From NCBI GenBank assembly GCA_003501485.1, contig DNPJ01000131.1, positions 1 through 5,400 of the forward strand: a DNA stretch of 5,400 bases, written 5' to 3'. Positions 1 through 5,400 of this stretch are shown here, one piece after another (the first letter of the stretch is position 1; each line of letters starts with the position of its first letter). The notes below the pieces were generated by a model. That model made no database searches. It saw nothing but the letters and a program-made list of their open reading frames with translations, and was not told where the DNA came from. Source of the stretch: Bacillota bacterium (GTDB lineage Bacteria; Bacillota_I; Bacilli_A; RFN20; CAG-826). A program made the position numbers and the translations under genes.

Positions 1-284
1 AATATTCTTCCTGCAAAAAAATCTGTCCAATACTCCCAATGATGTTTATTTCTTTTAGTGTGGTGTTGACACACTTTTGAGAAATAATTATTTGATAATC
101 TTTCTTCATAAACAGGTGAATGATCACCTATGTAATATTTTGAAGAAGTGAAAAATTCGGTAAAGCCATATTTGGTTAAATCATGTTTTAAGGCATGAAA
201 AAATATGCCCATATGGGATGCATTTTTTATGACACGATGTCTATGTTTTGTAATTAGAATAAAATGTTTAAATGGATGAGACAT
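1..284 (-). CDS. DUF5662 family protein, 5' part (C-terminus beyond left edge)
   Basis: Reading leftward from an ATG at 284-282, 94 codons stay open to the window edge. The protein begins MSHPFKHFILITKHRHRV and carries HDLTKYGFTEF (residues 34-44), SSKYYIGDHSP (47-57) and HHTKRNKHHWEYWTDF (74-89). From memory, this order matches the DUF5662 family, whose members show HPxKHFxxITxH, HDLSKYSPTEF, KYYxGxxSP and NKHHxEYW; some are labelled catalase without good support. The several His/Asp residues suggest a metal-binding helical protein, but no reaction is known to me. The start fits the family N-terminus: an in-frame stop lies 11 codons upstream with no ATG, GTG or TTG between. No Shine-Dalgarno sequence precedes the ATG, unlike every rightward gene here. 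It is divergent from the transporter operon, and nothing ties it functionally to sugar uptake. The stop codon is not visible. The family call is fairly sure; the function is unknown. Confidence 0.83.
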   Translation of the reverse strand, partial: MSHPFKHFILITKHRHRVIKNASHMGIFFHALKHDLTKYGFTEFFTSSKYYIGDHSPVYEERLSNNYFSKVCQHHTKRNKHHWEYWTDFFAGRI

Positions 285-306
285 AAAATTATTATCGTAT
301 AAATCA

Positions 307-322
307 TTGTTTAATTAAACAA
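307..322. promoter_or_regulatory. Perfect 16-bp palindrome in the divergent intergenic region
   Basis: TTGTTTAATTAAACAA reads the same on both strands over all 16 bases. It lies 22 nt upstream of the minus-strand DUF5662 start and about 80 nt upstream of the operon's -35. It is flanked by two copies of ATAAATCATT (299-308 and 332-341), 33 bp apart. It could be a protein-binding site for the leftward gene. In DNA this A+T rich some palindromes arise by chance, so a regulatory role is inference. It has no central CG, so it is unlike the LacI-type boxes further right. Confidence 0.35.
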
Positions 323-379
323 AAAGTATTAATAAATCATTTTTAGTCAAAAATAGATATATAGTTTTTAGTTTTATTA

Positions 380-393
380 AGAAAGCGTTTTCA
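380..393. promoter_or_regulatory. cre-like / LacI-family operator box upstream of the -35
   Basis: AGAAAGCGTTTTCA matches 13 of 14 positions of the Bacillus cre consensus TGWAARCGYTWNCW; only the first base differs. It is a near-palindrome centred on CG, the hallmark of LacI/CcpA-family sites. Its centre lies about 50 bp upstream of the predicted transcription start and the box ends 8 bp before the -35 hexamer. CcpA sites at such upstream positions can activate, while sites over or after the promoter repress. Alternatively this is a second operator for the LacI-type regulator encoded in the operon, because its core AAARCGNTTT is shared with the box at 438-451. The sequence alone does not decide between CcpA and the local regulator. 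Confidence 0.6.
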
Positions 394-401
394 AAAAATT
401 C

Positions 402-430
402 TTGTCATTTGTTAATCAAATGTTTATACT
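402..430 (+). promoter_or_regulatory. Sigma-A-type promoter of the transporter operon
   Basis: TTGTCA (402-407) and TATACT (425-430) are separated by exactly 17 bp, and each differs from the consensus hexamer by one base. Transcription should start near 437, giving a leader of only about 29 nt before the ATPase ATG, too short for a riboswitch. It is flanked by LacI-type boxes on both sides and has an inverted repeat in its spacer. It is the only convincing promoter seen for the rightward genes. Confidence 0.72.
406..422. repeat. Inverted repeat inside the promoter spacer
   Basis: CATTTG (406-411) and CAAATG (417-422) form perfect 6-bp arms around TTAAT. The element overlaps the last two bases of the -35 and fills most of the spacer up to the -10. 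A protein bound here would block RNA polymerase. Its sequence differs from the CG-centred boxes, so if real it would serve a different regulator. Chance is possible in A+T rich DNA. Confidence 0.35.
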
Positions 431-437
431 AGATTTA

Positions 438-451
438 GTAAAACGATTTAC
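438..451. promoter_or_regulatory. Putative LacI-family operator over the transcription start
   Basis: GTAAAACGATTTAC is a dyad centred on CG with 5-base arms GTAAA/TTTAC, the usual form of a LacI-family operator. It lies right at the predicted start of transcription (about 437) and just before the ATPase Shine-Dalgarno sequence at 454-458, a classic repression position. It fits the cre consensus less well than the upstream box, which favours the operon's own LacI-type regulator as its ligand. The two box centres are 58 bp apart. Assignment to that regulator is inference from proximity and family. Confidence 0.55.
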
Positions 452-465
452 ATAAGGAAAATACT

Positions 466-2364
466 ATGGCTAATCTCTCCCTAAAACACCTATATAAAAT
501 CTATGATAACGGCACTAAAGCGGTATCAGATTTTAATCTTGAAATTAAAGATGATGAATTCATCGTTTTTGTTGGTCCATCAGGATGTGGAAAATCAACA
601 ACTCTTCGCATGATTGCTGGACTTGAAGATATTACTGCAGGGGATTTTTATATTGATGATGTATTAGCAAATTCTCTTGAACCAAAAGATAGAGACATGG
701 CAATGGTTTTCCAAAATTATGCTTTGTACCCGCATATGAGCGTTTACGATAATATGGCCTTTGGCCTTAAAATTAGACATGTACCGAAAGAAGAGATTGA
801 TTTACGTGTGCATCAAGCGGCAAAAATACTTGATATCGAAGATCAATTAGATAAAAAACCAAAAGCTATGAGTGGTGGTCAACGCCAACGTGTTGCTTTA
901 GGTCGTGCGATTGTTAGAAAACCAAAAGTATTCTTGCTCGATGAGCCTCTTTCAAATCTTGATGCTAAACTACGTTCATCAATGAGAAGTGAAATTACAA
1001 GATTACATAACATCTTAAAGACAACATTTATCTATGTCACTCATGACCAAGTTGAAGCTATGACGATGGGCACAAGAATTGTTGTTATGAAAAAAGGTGT
1101 AATTCAACAAGTTGATACTCCTATGAATTTGTACGATTATCCAGCCAATTTGTTTGTTGCTGGTTTCATAGGAACACCTCAAATGAATTTCATTAATGCG
1201 AATTTTTCACTAAATGATAATTTTATTTCTCTTCAATTTAGCAATGTTCGTTTGCTTGCGGAAAAGGATTCACTTCCTAAACTTGATTTATATCGAGTTT
1301 ATAAAAATGAAGATGTTATCTTAGGAATTAGACCAGAACATTTTAAGATCGTTAATAAAGGTGACAAGAATTCTTTCTTACTAAAAATTTCAAATATCGA
1401 ATCCCTTGGAAACGAAATGAATATTGAAGGGTTTATTGATAATGGAGAACAAAAAATTGTTGTACGTTCATTCAGAAATGATTATCTTTCAATTGGCGAT
1501 GAAATTTATGTTGGAGTGGATTTTAATAAAATACATTTATTTTCTAAAGAAAATGAAGAAACTCTTCTTCCTAGAATTCCTAATAAAATTACAGTTAATT
1601 GCGTTGTAAAAGATAAAAAATTAGAAGTTTTTGGAAAAAGATTATGTCTTCCTAATGCGTTAAATGGGAAATTGATAGATGGAAAATATCAAATGTTCAT
1701 ATATCAAGACGCTATTAAAGAAGGAACTACATTTAACGGTAAAATAATTAAAAAGGAATTCATTGATAATAAGTATCTTTACACAATTAAGATTAATAAT
1801 GAATTCGTGTTTCTATATTGTGAGAAAAATATTGTTAGTGAATATGTTAATTTTGATATCGATTTACGAAATGTTGCTTTCTATCAAAATTTTGAATGTG
1901 TTGTGGCAAAATTCATAACCTATTCTAATATTGATGGCAAACTTGTTCCCACAAAAAAGATCATTCATTTCCAAACAAATAGAAAAGATAAAAACGGAAA
2001 TTACATAATTAAAGAAAAAATGAGCAATGTTTTTGATTATGAAATCGAAGGACATCGGTTAGACGTCAATGAAGACACAATTAAAAAAATCCACGCTCTA
2101 CTAGGAAAGCAATTTGCTTTGCATGATATAAGATTTTCATTGCCCGCAAATAAGATTTGTTTTGTCAATGAAGGTATGAAAGGAAATGTATCAAATATCT
2201 ACGAATATGATGAAGCGACTTATTACGAAGTTAATGTTAATGGTAATTTGATTCTTGTTGAAAACAATGATAAATCTCTTAATATTGGTGATGAAGTCAA
2301 TTTGTCTATTAACAGCGATGATATCGGAGTTTTTGATAAGAATTTTGAGGTTACACTTATATGA
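466..2364 (+). CDS. CUT1-type sugar ABC transporter ATPase (MalK/UgpC/MsmX family) with long C-terminal extension
   Basis: This is the cytoplasmic ATPase that powers sugar import. The nucleotide-binding domain is complete: Walker A GPSGCGKST (37-45), Q-loop Q83 in VFQNYALYPH, signature MSGGQ (135-139), Walker B VFLLDEP (155-161, catalytic E160), D-loop SNLD (163-166) and switch H193. FIGTPQMNFI (234-243) and GIRPEHF (287-293) are typical of the MalK/UgpC branch and open its regulatory domain, which normally ends the protein near residue 365-370. Here 632 residues are encoded. Residues about 371-477 and 519-628 look like two further, diverged copies of the regulatory unit (compare IGDEIYVGVDFNKIHLF at 343-359 with IGDEVNLSINSDDIGVF at 607-623). 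The start is fixed by AAGGA at 454-458, 7 nt before the ATG. The gene heads the operon, and its TGA stop overlaps the ATG of the regulator gene. The ATPase call is certain, the substrate is unknown, and the role of the extension is inferred. Confidence 0.95.
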   Translation: MANLSLKHLYKIYDNGTKAVSDFNLEIKDDEFIVFVGPSGCGKSTTLRMIAGLEDITAGDFYIDDVLANSLEPKDRDMAMVFQNYALYPHMSVYDNMAFGLKIRHVPKEEIDLRVHQAAKILDIEDQLDKKPKAMSGGQRQRVALGRAIVRKPKVFLLDEPLSNLDAKLRSSMRSEITRLHNILKTTFIYVTHDQVEAMTMGTRIVVMKKGVIQQVDTPMNLYDYPANLFVAGFIGTPQMNFINANFSLNDNFISLQFSNVRLLAEKDSLPKLDLYRVYKNEDVILGIRPEHFKIVNKGDKNSFLLKISNIESLGNEMNIEGFIDNGEQKIVVRSFRNDYLSIGDEIYVGVDFNKIHLFSKENEETLLPRIPNKITVNCVVKDKKLEVFGKRLCLPNALNGKLIDGKYQMFIYQDAIKEGTTFNGKIIKKEFIDNKYLYTIKINNEFVFLYCEKNIVSEYVNFDIDLRNVAFYQNFECVVAKFITYSNIDGKLVPTKKIIHFQTNRKDKNGNYIIKEKMSNVFDYEIEGHRLDVNEDTIKKIHALLGKQFALHDIRFSLPANKICFVNEGMKGNVSNIYEYDEATYYEVNVNGNLILVENNDKSLNIGDEVNLSINSDDIGVFDKNFEVTLI

Positions 2365-3377
2365 AAAAAGTTACTATTAAAGATGTAGCCACTAAAGCAA
2401 ATGTTTCTGTAACAAGCGTTTCTTTTATATTCAATGGAAAAGATTATAAAGTTTCACCAGAAACCAAAAGGCTTGTTTTGGAAGTTGCTCAAGAACTTGG
2501 CTATCATCCAGACAACATGGCGAGAAGTTTAAGAACTCATAAATCAAACACTGTTGGTTTTATTTGTCCTGATATTTGTAACGGCTATTATTCAACTATT
2601 GCTAAAAAACTAGAAGATAAATTAAATGAAGAGAATATTACTCTTTTAATTGGCAATAGCACATACACTCTTGAAAAAGAAATTAAATATATACAAGAAT
2701 TTGCTGCAAGAAGAGTTGATTTTCTAATTATTATTCCTTGTGCTGATTCACTAAAGAATAATCAAAATCAAGCTAAATTAGAAAAAACATTAAAAGAATG
2801 CGGACTCCCATTTGCGGTTCTTGATCGTCGCACAAACTTTAATAAACATTTTGAAATTGCTAACGACGATGTTTATGGAGCTAAAATAGCGACAACATAT
2901 CTTATAAAACAAGGCTATAGAAGAATAGCTTGTATAACTGGTCCAAGCAATGTTTCTTCTTCTATTGATCGTCTTAATGGTTATAAAGATGCCTTAAAAG
3001 AATTTAATATACCTTTTGATAGCAACCTTATTAAAGAAGGCTCATATTCGAATGAAAGTGGCGTTAAATGCACTGAAGAATTGATTGATGAAAACATCAA
3101 TTTTGATGCCGTATTTGCTTTCAATGATTTGATGGCTTATGGCGTCTATCAAGTTTTTGGTGAACACAATATTTCAATTCCAAACGACAAAGCAGTGGTT
3201 GGATGCGATGATTTATATTTTTCTAGTTTAATTACACCTCAGTTAACATCGATACGACCAAATCTTGATGAAATGATTTCGATTATTAGTGAAATGATTG
3301 TAAATAAAACAAATAAAGTTGGGACACATATAATCAAACCAACTCTTATTATTAGAAGTAGCGTAAGAGGAAAATAA
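2361..3377 (+). CDS. LacI-family transcriptional regulator
   Basis: This is a 338-residue sugar-responsive DNA-binding protein of usual family length. The N-terminal helix-turn-helix is clear: VTIKDVATKANVS (4-16), recognition helix around VTSVSFIFNG (17-26), then VSPETKRLVLEVAQELGY (31-48). The hinge helix NMARSLRT (52-59) has the Leu (L57) that in this family inserts at a central CG of the operator. Residues about 63-338 form the periplasmic-binding-protein-like effector domain, with VLDRR (153-157), FAFNDLMAYG (252-261), VGCDD (280-284) and LTSIRPN (295-301). The ATG overlaps the ATPase stop (ATGA, 4 nt) and is preceded by GAGG at 2347-2350, so translational coupling is likely. It probably binds the CG-centred boxes at 438-451 and perhaps 380-393, controlling its own operon in response to the imported sugar or a product of it. 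The recognition helix has Phe22 where many relatives have Arg; this variant occurs in the family. Confidence 0.93.
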   Translation: MKKVTIKDVATKANVSVTSVSFIFNGKDYKVSPETKRLVLEVAQELGYHPDNMARSLRTHKSNTVGFICPDICNGYYSTIAKKLEDKLNEENITLLIGNSTYTLEKEIKYIQEFAARRVDFLIIIPCADSLKNNQNQAKLEKTLKECGLPFAVLDRRTNFNKHFEIANDDVYGAKIATTYLIKQGYRRIACITGPSNVSSSIDRLNGYKDALKEFNIPFDSNLIKEGSYSNESGVKCTEELIDENINFDAVFAFNDLMAYGVYQVFGEHNISIPNDKAVVGCDDLYFSSLITPQLTSIRPNLDEMISIISEMIVNKTNKVGTHIIKPTLIIRSSVRGK

Positions 3378-3378
3378 A

Positions 3379-4356
3379 ATGGTTAACATTTTTAAAAAGA
3401 ATCAAAATAAAGACGCAAATATTTCTCTTCTTGCTACACGCAGAAAACAAAAACGTTGGACAAGAAGCAATATTGAGCTTCTTTTAATGGTTTCACTCGG
3501 TGTAATTTTTATCGCTGTTTTTGCTTATCTTCCTATGTTTGGTATTATTCTTGCCTTCAAAGATGGAGATTACCAATTAGATATTCTTGAAGCAATGTTT
3601 TCAAGCGATTGGAATGGAATAAACAACTTTAAAGAATTCTTTGAAGACCCTGAATTCGCTCATGTTATGCTAAATACTTTAGGTTTGAACACACTTCAAT
3701 TATGTATTAATTTCCCTGCGCCTATTATATTTGCAATTTTGTTAAGCGAACTTCCGATGAAAAAGATTAAAAAAGTAATACAAACAATTACTTATTTCCC
3801 ATATTTCTTATCGTGGATTACTTATGGTGGCATTATTTTAGCGCTTATTAATTCCGAAGGAATTATAAATCAAATACTTTTATCGACTCATATTGTGAGT
3901 GATCCAATACAATTTGGTGAAGCTCAGTTTTTCTGGCCAACAATTATTATCACCTCATTATTGAAAGGTTTAGGTTGGGGCTCAATTATTTATATTGCTG
4001 CGATAAGTGGCATCGATCCTCAACTATATGAGGCAGGAAAAATGGATGGTGCGAATAGATGGCATCGAATCATTCATATAACAATTCCAAGCATTGCACC
4101 AACAATTGTGTTATTTTTCATTTTATCGCTTTCCGGAATTTTAAATAACGGATTTGATCATATTTGGGTATTCCAAAACGCAATTAATACATCTACAAGC
4201 GAAGTTCTTGACACATTTGTTTATAAATACGGTGTTGTTAGTCAGCGTTATTCTTATTCCACTGCGGTAGGGCTTTTCAAAAGTGTTGTTTCAATTATAT
4301 TGCTTGGTCTTGGAAATTTAGTTTGTAAAAAAATTACAGGAAACGGAGTCGTCTAA
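3379..4356 (+). CDS. lplB: LplB-type sugar ABC transporter permease
   Basis: This is one of two integral membrane subunits of a CUT1 importer (325 residues). A basic cytoplasmic N-terminus (about 1-30) is followed by roughly six hydrophobic segments near 33-57, 98-122, 135-157, 186-209, 238-257 and 297-316. The EAA loop that docks on the ATPase is present as LYEAGKMDGANRWHR (216-230), then IHITIP (232-237). Family marks of the LplB/YteP group are YFPYFLSWITYGGII (139-153), GFDHIWVF (258-265), VLDTFVYKYGV (276-286) and YSYSTAVGLFKSV (291-303). LplB-type systems take up oligosaccharides or polysaccharide fragments; the exact sugar cannot be read here. The ATG follows the regulator stop by 1 nt, with AAGAGG at 3365-3370. 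It should pair with the next gene's product. The symbol reflects the family, not proven orthology. Confidence 0.93.
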   Translation: MVNIFKKNQNKDANISLLATRRKQKRWTRSNIELLLMVSLGVIFIAVFAYLPMFGIILAFKDGDYQLDILEAMFSSDWNGINNFKEFFEDPEFAHVMLNTLGLNTLQLCINFPAPIIFAILLSELPMKKIKKVIQTITYFPYFLSWITYGGIILALINSEGIINQILLSTHIVSDPIQFGEAQFFWPTIIITSLLKGLGWGSIIYIAAISGIDPQLYEAGKMDGANRWHRIIHITIPSIAPTIVLFFILSLSGILNNGFDHIWVFQNAINTSTSEVLDTFVYKYGVVSQRYSYSTAVGLFKSVVSIILLGLGNLVCKKITGNGVV

Positions 4357-4357
4357 T

Positions 4358-5278
4358 ATGGTTATTAAAAAGCATTATAAAAAGCCATTGATGGTTGGCT
4401 CAACTGGAAGGAAACAAAGAAAGAATTGGTTCGATTATCTAAATGCAACTTTCTTGATTTTGTTCGCATTATTAAGCGTTTACCCTCTAATTTATGTTTT
4501 AGCAGGATCTTTCAATAATGGGCAAGATTATGTTAATGGTGGAATTTATTTCTGGCCAAGAGTGTGGTCTTTTGAAAATTATCAGGTTGTTTTATTTGAT
4601 GTACGCTTATGGAAATCATACGGAATAACAATCGCTAGAACTGTTTTAGGTACAGTTCTTGGTATTGTGTTTACGGCAATTGTAGCTTACGCAATGAGCA
4701 GAAAGAATTTGATAGCTCGAAGCCACTTTTATAGGTTCTTTGTATTTACAATGTTCTTTAGCGGTGGTCTGATTCCATATTTCTGGGTAATTTTACAATT
4801 AGGCTTATTCGATTCTTTCTGGGTTTACATCATTCCTGGTTTGTTTAGCGTATATAACATGCTCGTATTCTGCAATTTCTTTAAATCAATTCCTGAAGAA
4901 ATTCATGAATCTGCTGAAATGGATGGCGCAAGTGAATTTACTATTTTCTTTAAGATTATTATGCCGTTATCAATGCCTGTTATTTCCACAGTTGGTCTTT
5001 GGATAGCTGTCGGACATTGGAATTCGTTCTTTGATACGATGATTTACACGTCAAACGAAAATTTGTGGACACTTCAATATTATTTAATGAAAGTTATCAA
5101 AGAATCTTCGATGCCTCCTGCAGGTGTTGGACTTCCACAAGAATTATTGAGCTCAATTGCTCCTGAAACTGTTTCTTTTGCAGCAATTGTTGTTTCGGTT
5201 ATACCAATATTTGTTTTGTATCCACTTATCTTTAAAACTCTTACAAAAGGTGTAGTGGTTGGTTCATTAAAAGGTTAA
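4358..5278 (+). CDS. ytcP: YtcP-type sugar ABC transporter permease
   Basis: This is the second membrane subunit (306 residues). A basic N-terminus precedes about six membrane segments near 28-50, 90-112, 126-147, 152-173, 203-225 and 274-292. The EAA loop reads IPEEIHESAEMDGAS (178-192), then IIMPLSMPVI (200-209). Family marks of the YtcP/CUT1 group are YPLIYVLAGSFN (42-53), FFSGGLIPYFWVI (133-145), LGLFDSFWVYIIPG (148-161) and the C-terminal KGVVVGSLKG (297-306), a normal family ending, so the gene is intact. The start follows the previous stop by 1 nt and has GGAG at 4345-4348, 9 nt upstream. It forms the transmembrane channel with the LplB-type subunit and contacts the ATPase through the EAA loop. 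The symbol is by family resemblance. Confidence 0.93.
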   Translation: MVIKKHYKKPLMVGSTGRKQRKNWFDYLNATFLILFALLSVYPLIYVLAGSFNNGQDYVNGGIYFWPRVWSFENYQVVLFDVRLWKSYGITIARTVLGTVLGIVFTAIVAYAMSRKNLIARSHFYRFFVFTMFFSGGLIPYFWVILQLGLFDSFWVYIIPGLFSVYNMLVFCNFFKSIPEEIHESAEMDGASEFTIFFKIIMPLSMPVISTVGLWIAVGHWNSFFDTMIYTSNENLWTLQYYLMKVIKESSMPPAGVGLPQELLSSIAPETVSFAAIVVSVIPIFVLYPLIFKTLTKGVVVGSLKG

Positions 5279-5283
5279 AAAAA

Positions 5284-5287
5284 GGAG
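5284..5287 (+). promoter_or_regulatory. Strong Shine-Dalgarno sequence of the lipoprotein gene
   Basis: GGAG within AAAGGAGA lies 7 nt before the ATG at 5295. It is the best ribosome-binding site in the window and decides the start of the edge-truncated gene. A strong site here fits the usual need for more binding protein than permease. Confidence 0.8.
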
Positions 5288-5294
5288 AAAGAAA

Positions 5295-5400
5295 ATGGAA
5301 AAAAAGAAATCTTTATTCTTAATGGTAGCGATTACATCAACACTTTTTACTTTGGCAGGTTGCGGCGATGAAGGCGGTGGAAAAATATCCACGGATGATT
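5295..5400 (+). CDS. Lipoprotein, probable sugar-binding protein of the importer (5' end only)
   Basis: Only 35 codons are visible before the right edge. They encode a lipoprotein signal peptide: a charged start MEKKK, a hydrophobic stretch from about 6 to 19, and the lipobox LAGC (20-23), so Cys23 would be lipidated after cleavage. A Gly/Asp-rich linker GDEGGG follows, typical of the mature N-terminus of exported lipoproteins. The gene starts 16 nt after the YtcP-type permease stop in the same operon, and the importer otherwise lacks its receptor. A membrane-anchored extracellular solute-binding protein (LplA/YtcQ type) is therefore by far the most likely product. The binding domain lies outside the window, so this function rests on context. 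The lipoprotein call itself is firm. Confidence 0.85.
   Translation, partial: MEKKKSLFLMVAITSTLFTLAGCGDEGGGKISTDD

Noticed and set aside
345..350. Minus-strand TTGACT as the -35 of the DUF5662 promoter.
   Set aside because: No acceptable -10 hexamer lies 16-18 bp away; the best candidates match only about half of the consensus or need a 14-bp spacer.
1424..1609. A 61-codon open frame on the plus strand inside the ATPase gene.
   Set aside because: It lies in another frame of a gene with clear family motifs, has no ribosome-binding site, and its product is low-complexity Leu/Ile/Phe/Lys typical of A+T rich shadow frames.
1864..2055. A 63-codon open frame on the minus strand inside the ATPase gene.
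   Set aside because: It is antisense to a supported coding region and has no recognisable motif, promoter or ribosome-binding site.
1561..2361. The long ATPase tail as a frameshift fusion with a separate downstream gene.
   Set aside because: The frame is continuous, no internal start with a good ribosome-binding site was seen at the junction, and the tail resembles the preceding regulatory unit rather than an unrelated protein.
2362..2364. TGA read as tryptophan (mycoplasma-type code), fusing ATPase and the next frame.
   Set aside because: Tryptophans in the permeases use TGG, the TGA coincides with an ATGA overlap to a well-formed LacI-type gene, and read-through would leave that frame.
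5270..5294. A-rich run after the YtcP-type permease as a terminator.
   Set aside because: There is no G+C-rich stem before it and no T run on the plus strand; the run belongs to the ribosome-binding site of the next gene.
1..5400. CRISPR arrays, tRNA or rRNA genes, insertion sequences, attachment sites.
   Set aside because: No regularly spaced repeats, cloverleaf-like segments, transposase motifs or terminal inverted repeats were seen; nearly all of the window is explained by coding sequence.

Overview
The window looks like a carbohydrate-uptake operon from a low-G+C, Gram-positive-type bacterium (Bacillota, probably Bacilli or a relative). The DNA is strongly A+T rich. Shine-Dalgarno sequences of the AAGGA/GGAG type precede the operon genes. 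The substrate-binding protein starts with a lipobox signal peptide, and the permeases are of the LplB/YtcP type that is abundant in Bacillota. TGG encodes the tryptophans and TGA ends the first operon gene, so the standard bacterial code is in use and this is not a TGA=Trp mycoplasma. I cannot name a genus from the sequence.

Layout: positions 1-284 hold the 5' part of a minus-strand gene for a DUF5662-family protein, which runs off the left edge. Positions 285-465 are a divergent intergenic region. It holds a well-formed sigma-A-type promoter (TTGTCA, 17 bp, TATACT) for the rightward operon and several dyad-symmetric sites: a cre/LacI-type box upstream of the -35, an inverted repeat inside the spacer, a LacI-type box over the expected transcription start, and a perfect 16-bp palindrome nearer the minus-strand gene.

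From 466 to the right edge five genes lie head to tail: a MalK/UgpC/MsmX-type ABC ATPase with an unusually long C-terminus, a LacI-family regulator, an LplB-type permease, a YtcP-type permease, and the start of a lipoprotein that is almost certainly the substrate-binding protein. They overlap by 4 nt or are separated by 1, 1 and 16 nt. I see no internal terminator, so they should form one transcript.

Together they encode a complete CUT1-type ABC importer for an oligosaccharide or polysaccharide fragment: lipoprotein receptor, two membrane subunits, a cytoplasmic ATPase, and a local regulator that probably acts on the LacI-type boxes at the operon promoter. The substrate cannot be read from this window, since no glycosidase is visible.

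The most unusual item is the ATPase. It has 632 residues where about 365-370 is usual. The extra ~265 residues look like two further diverged copies of the MalK C-terminal regulatory (MOP/TOBE) unit, giving three in tandem. Its gene overlaps the regulator gene, so ATPase and regulator are probably translationally coupled.
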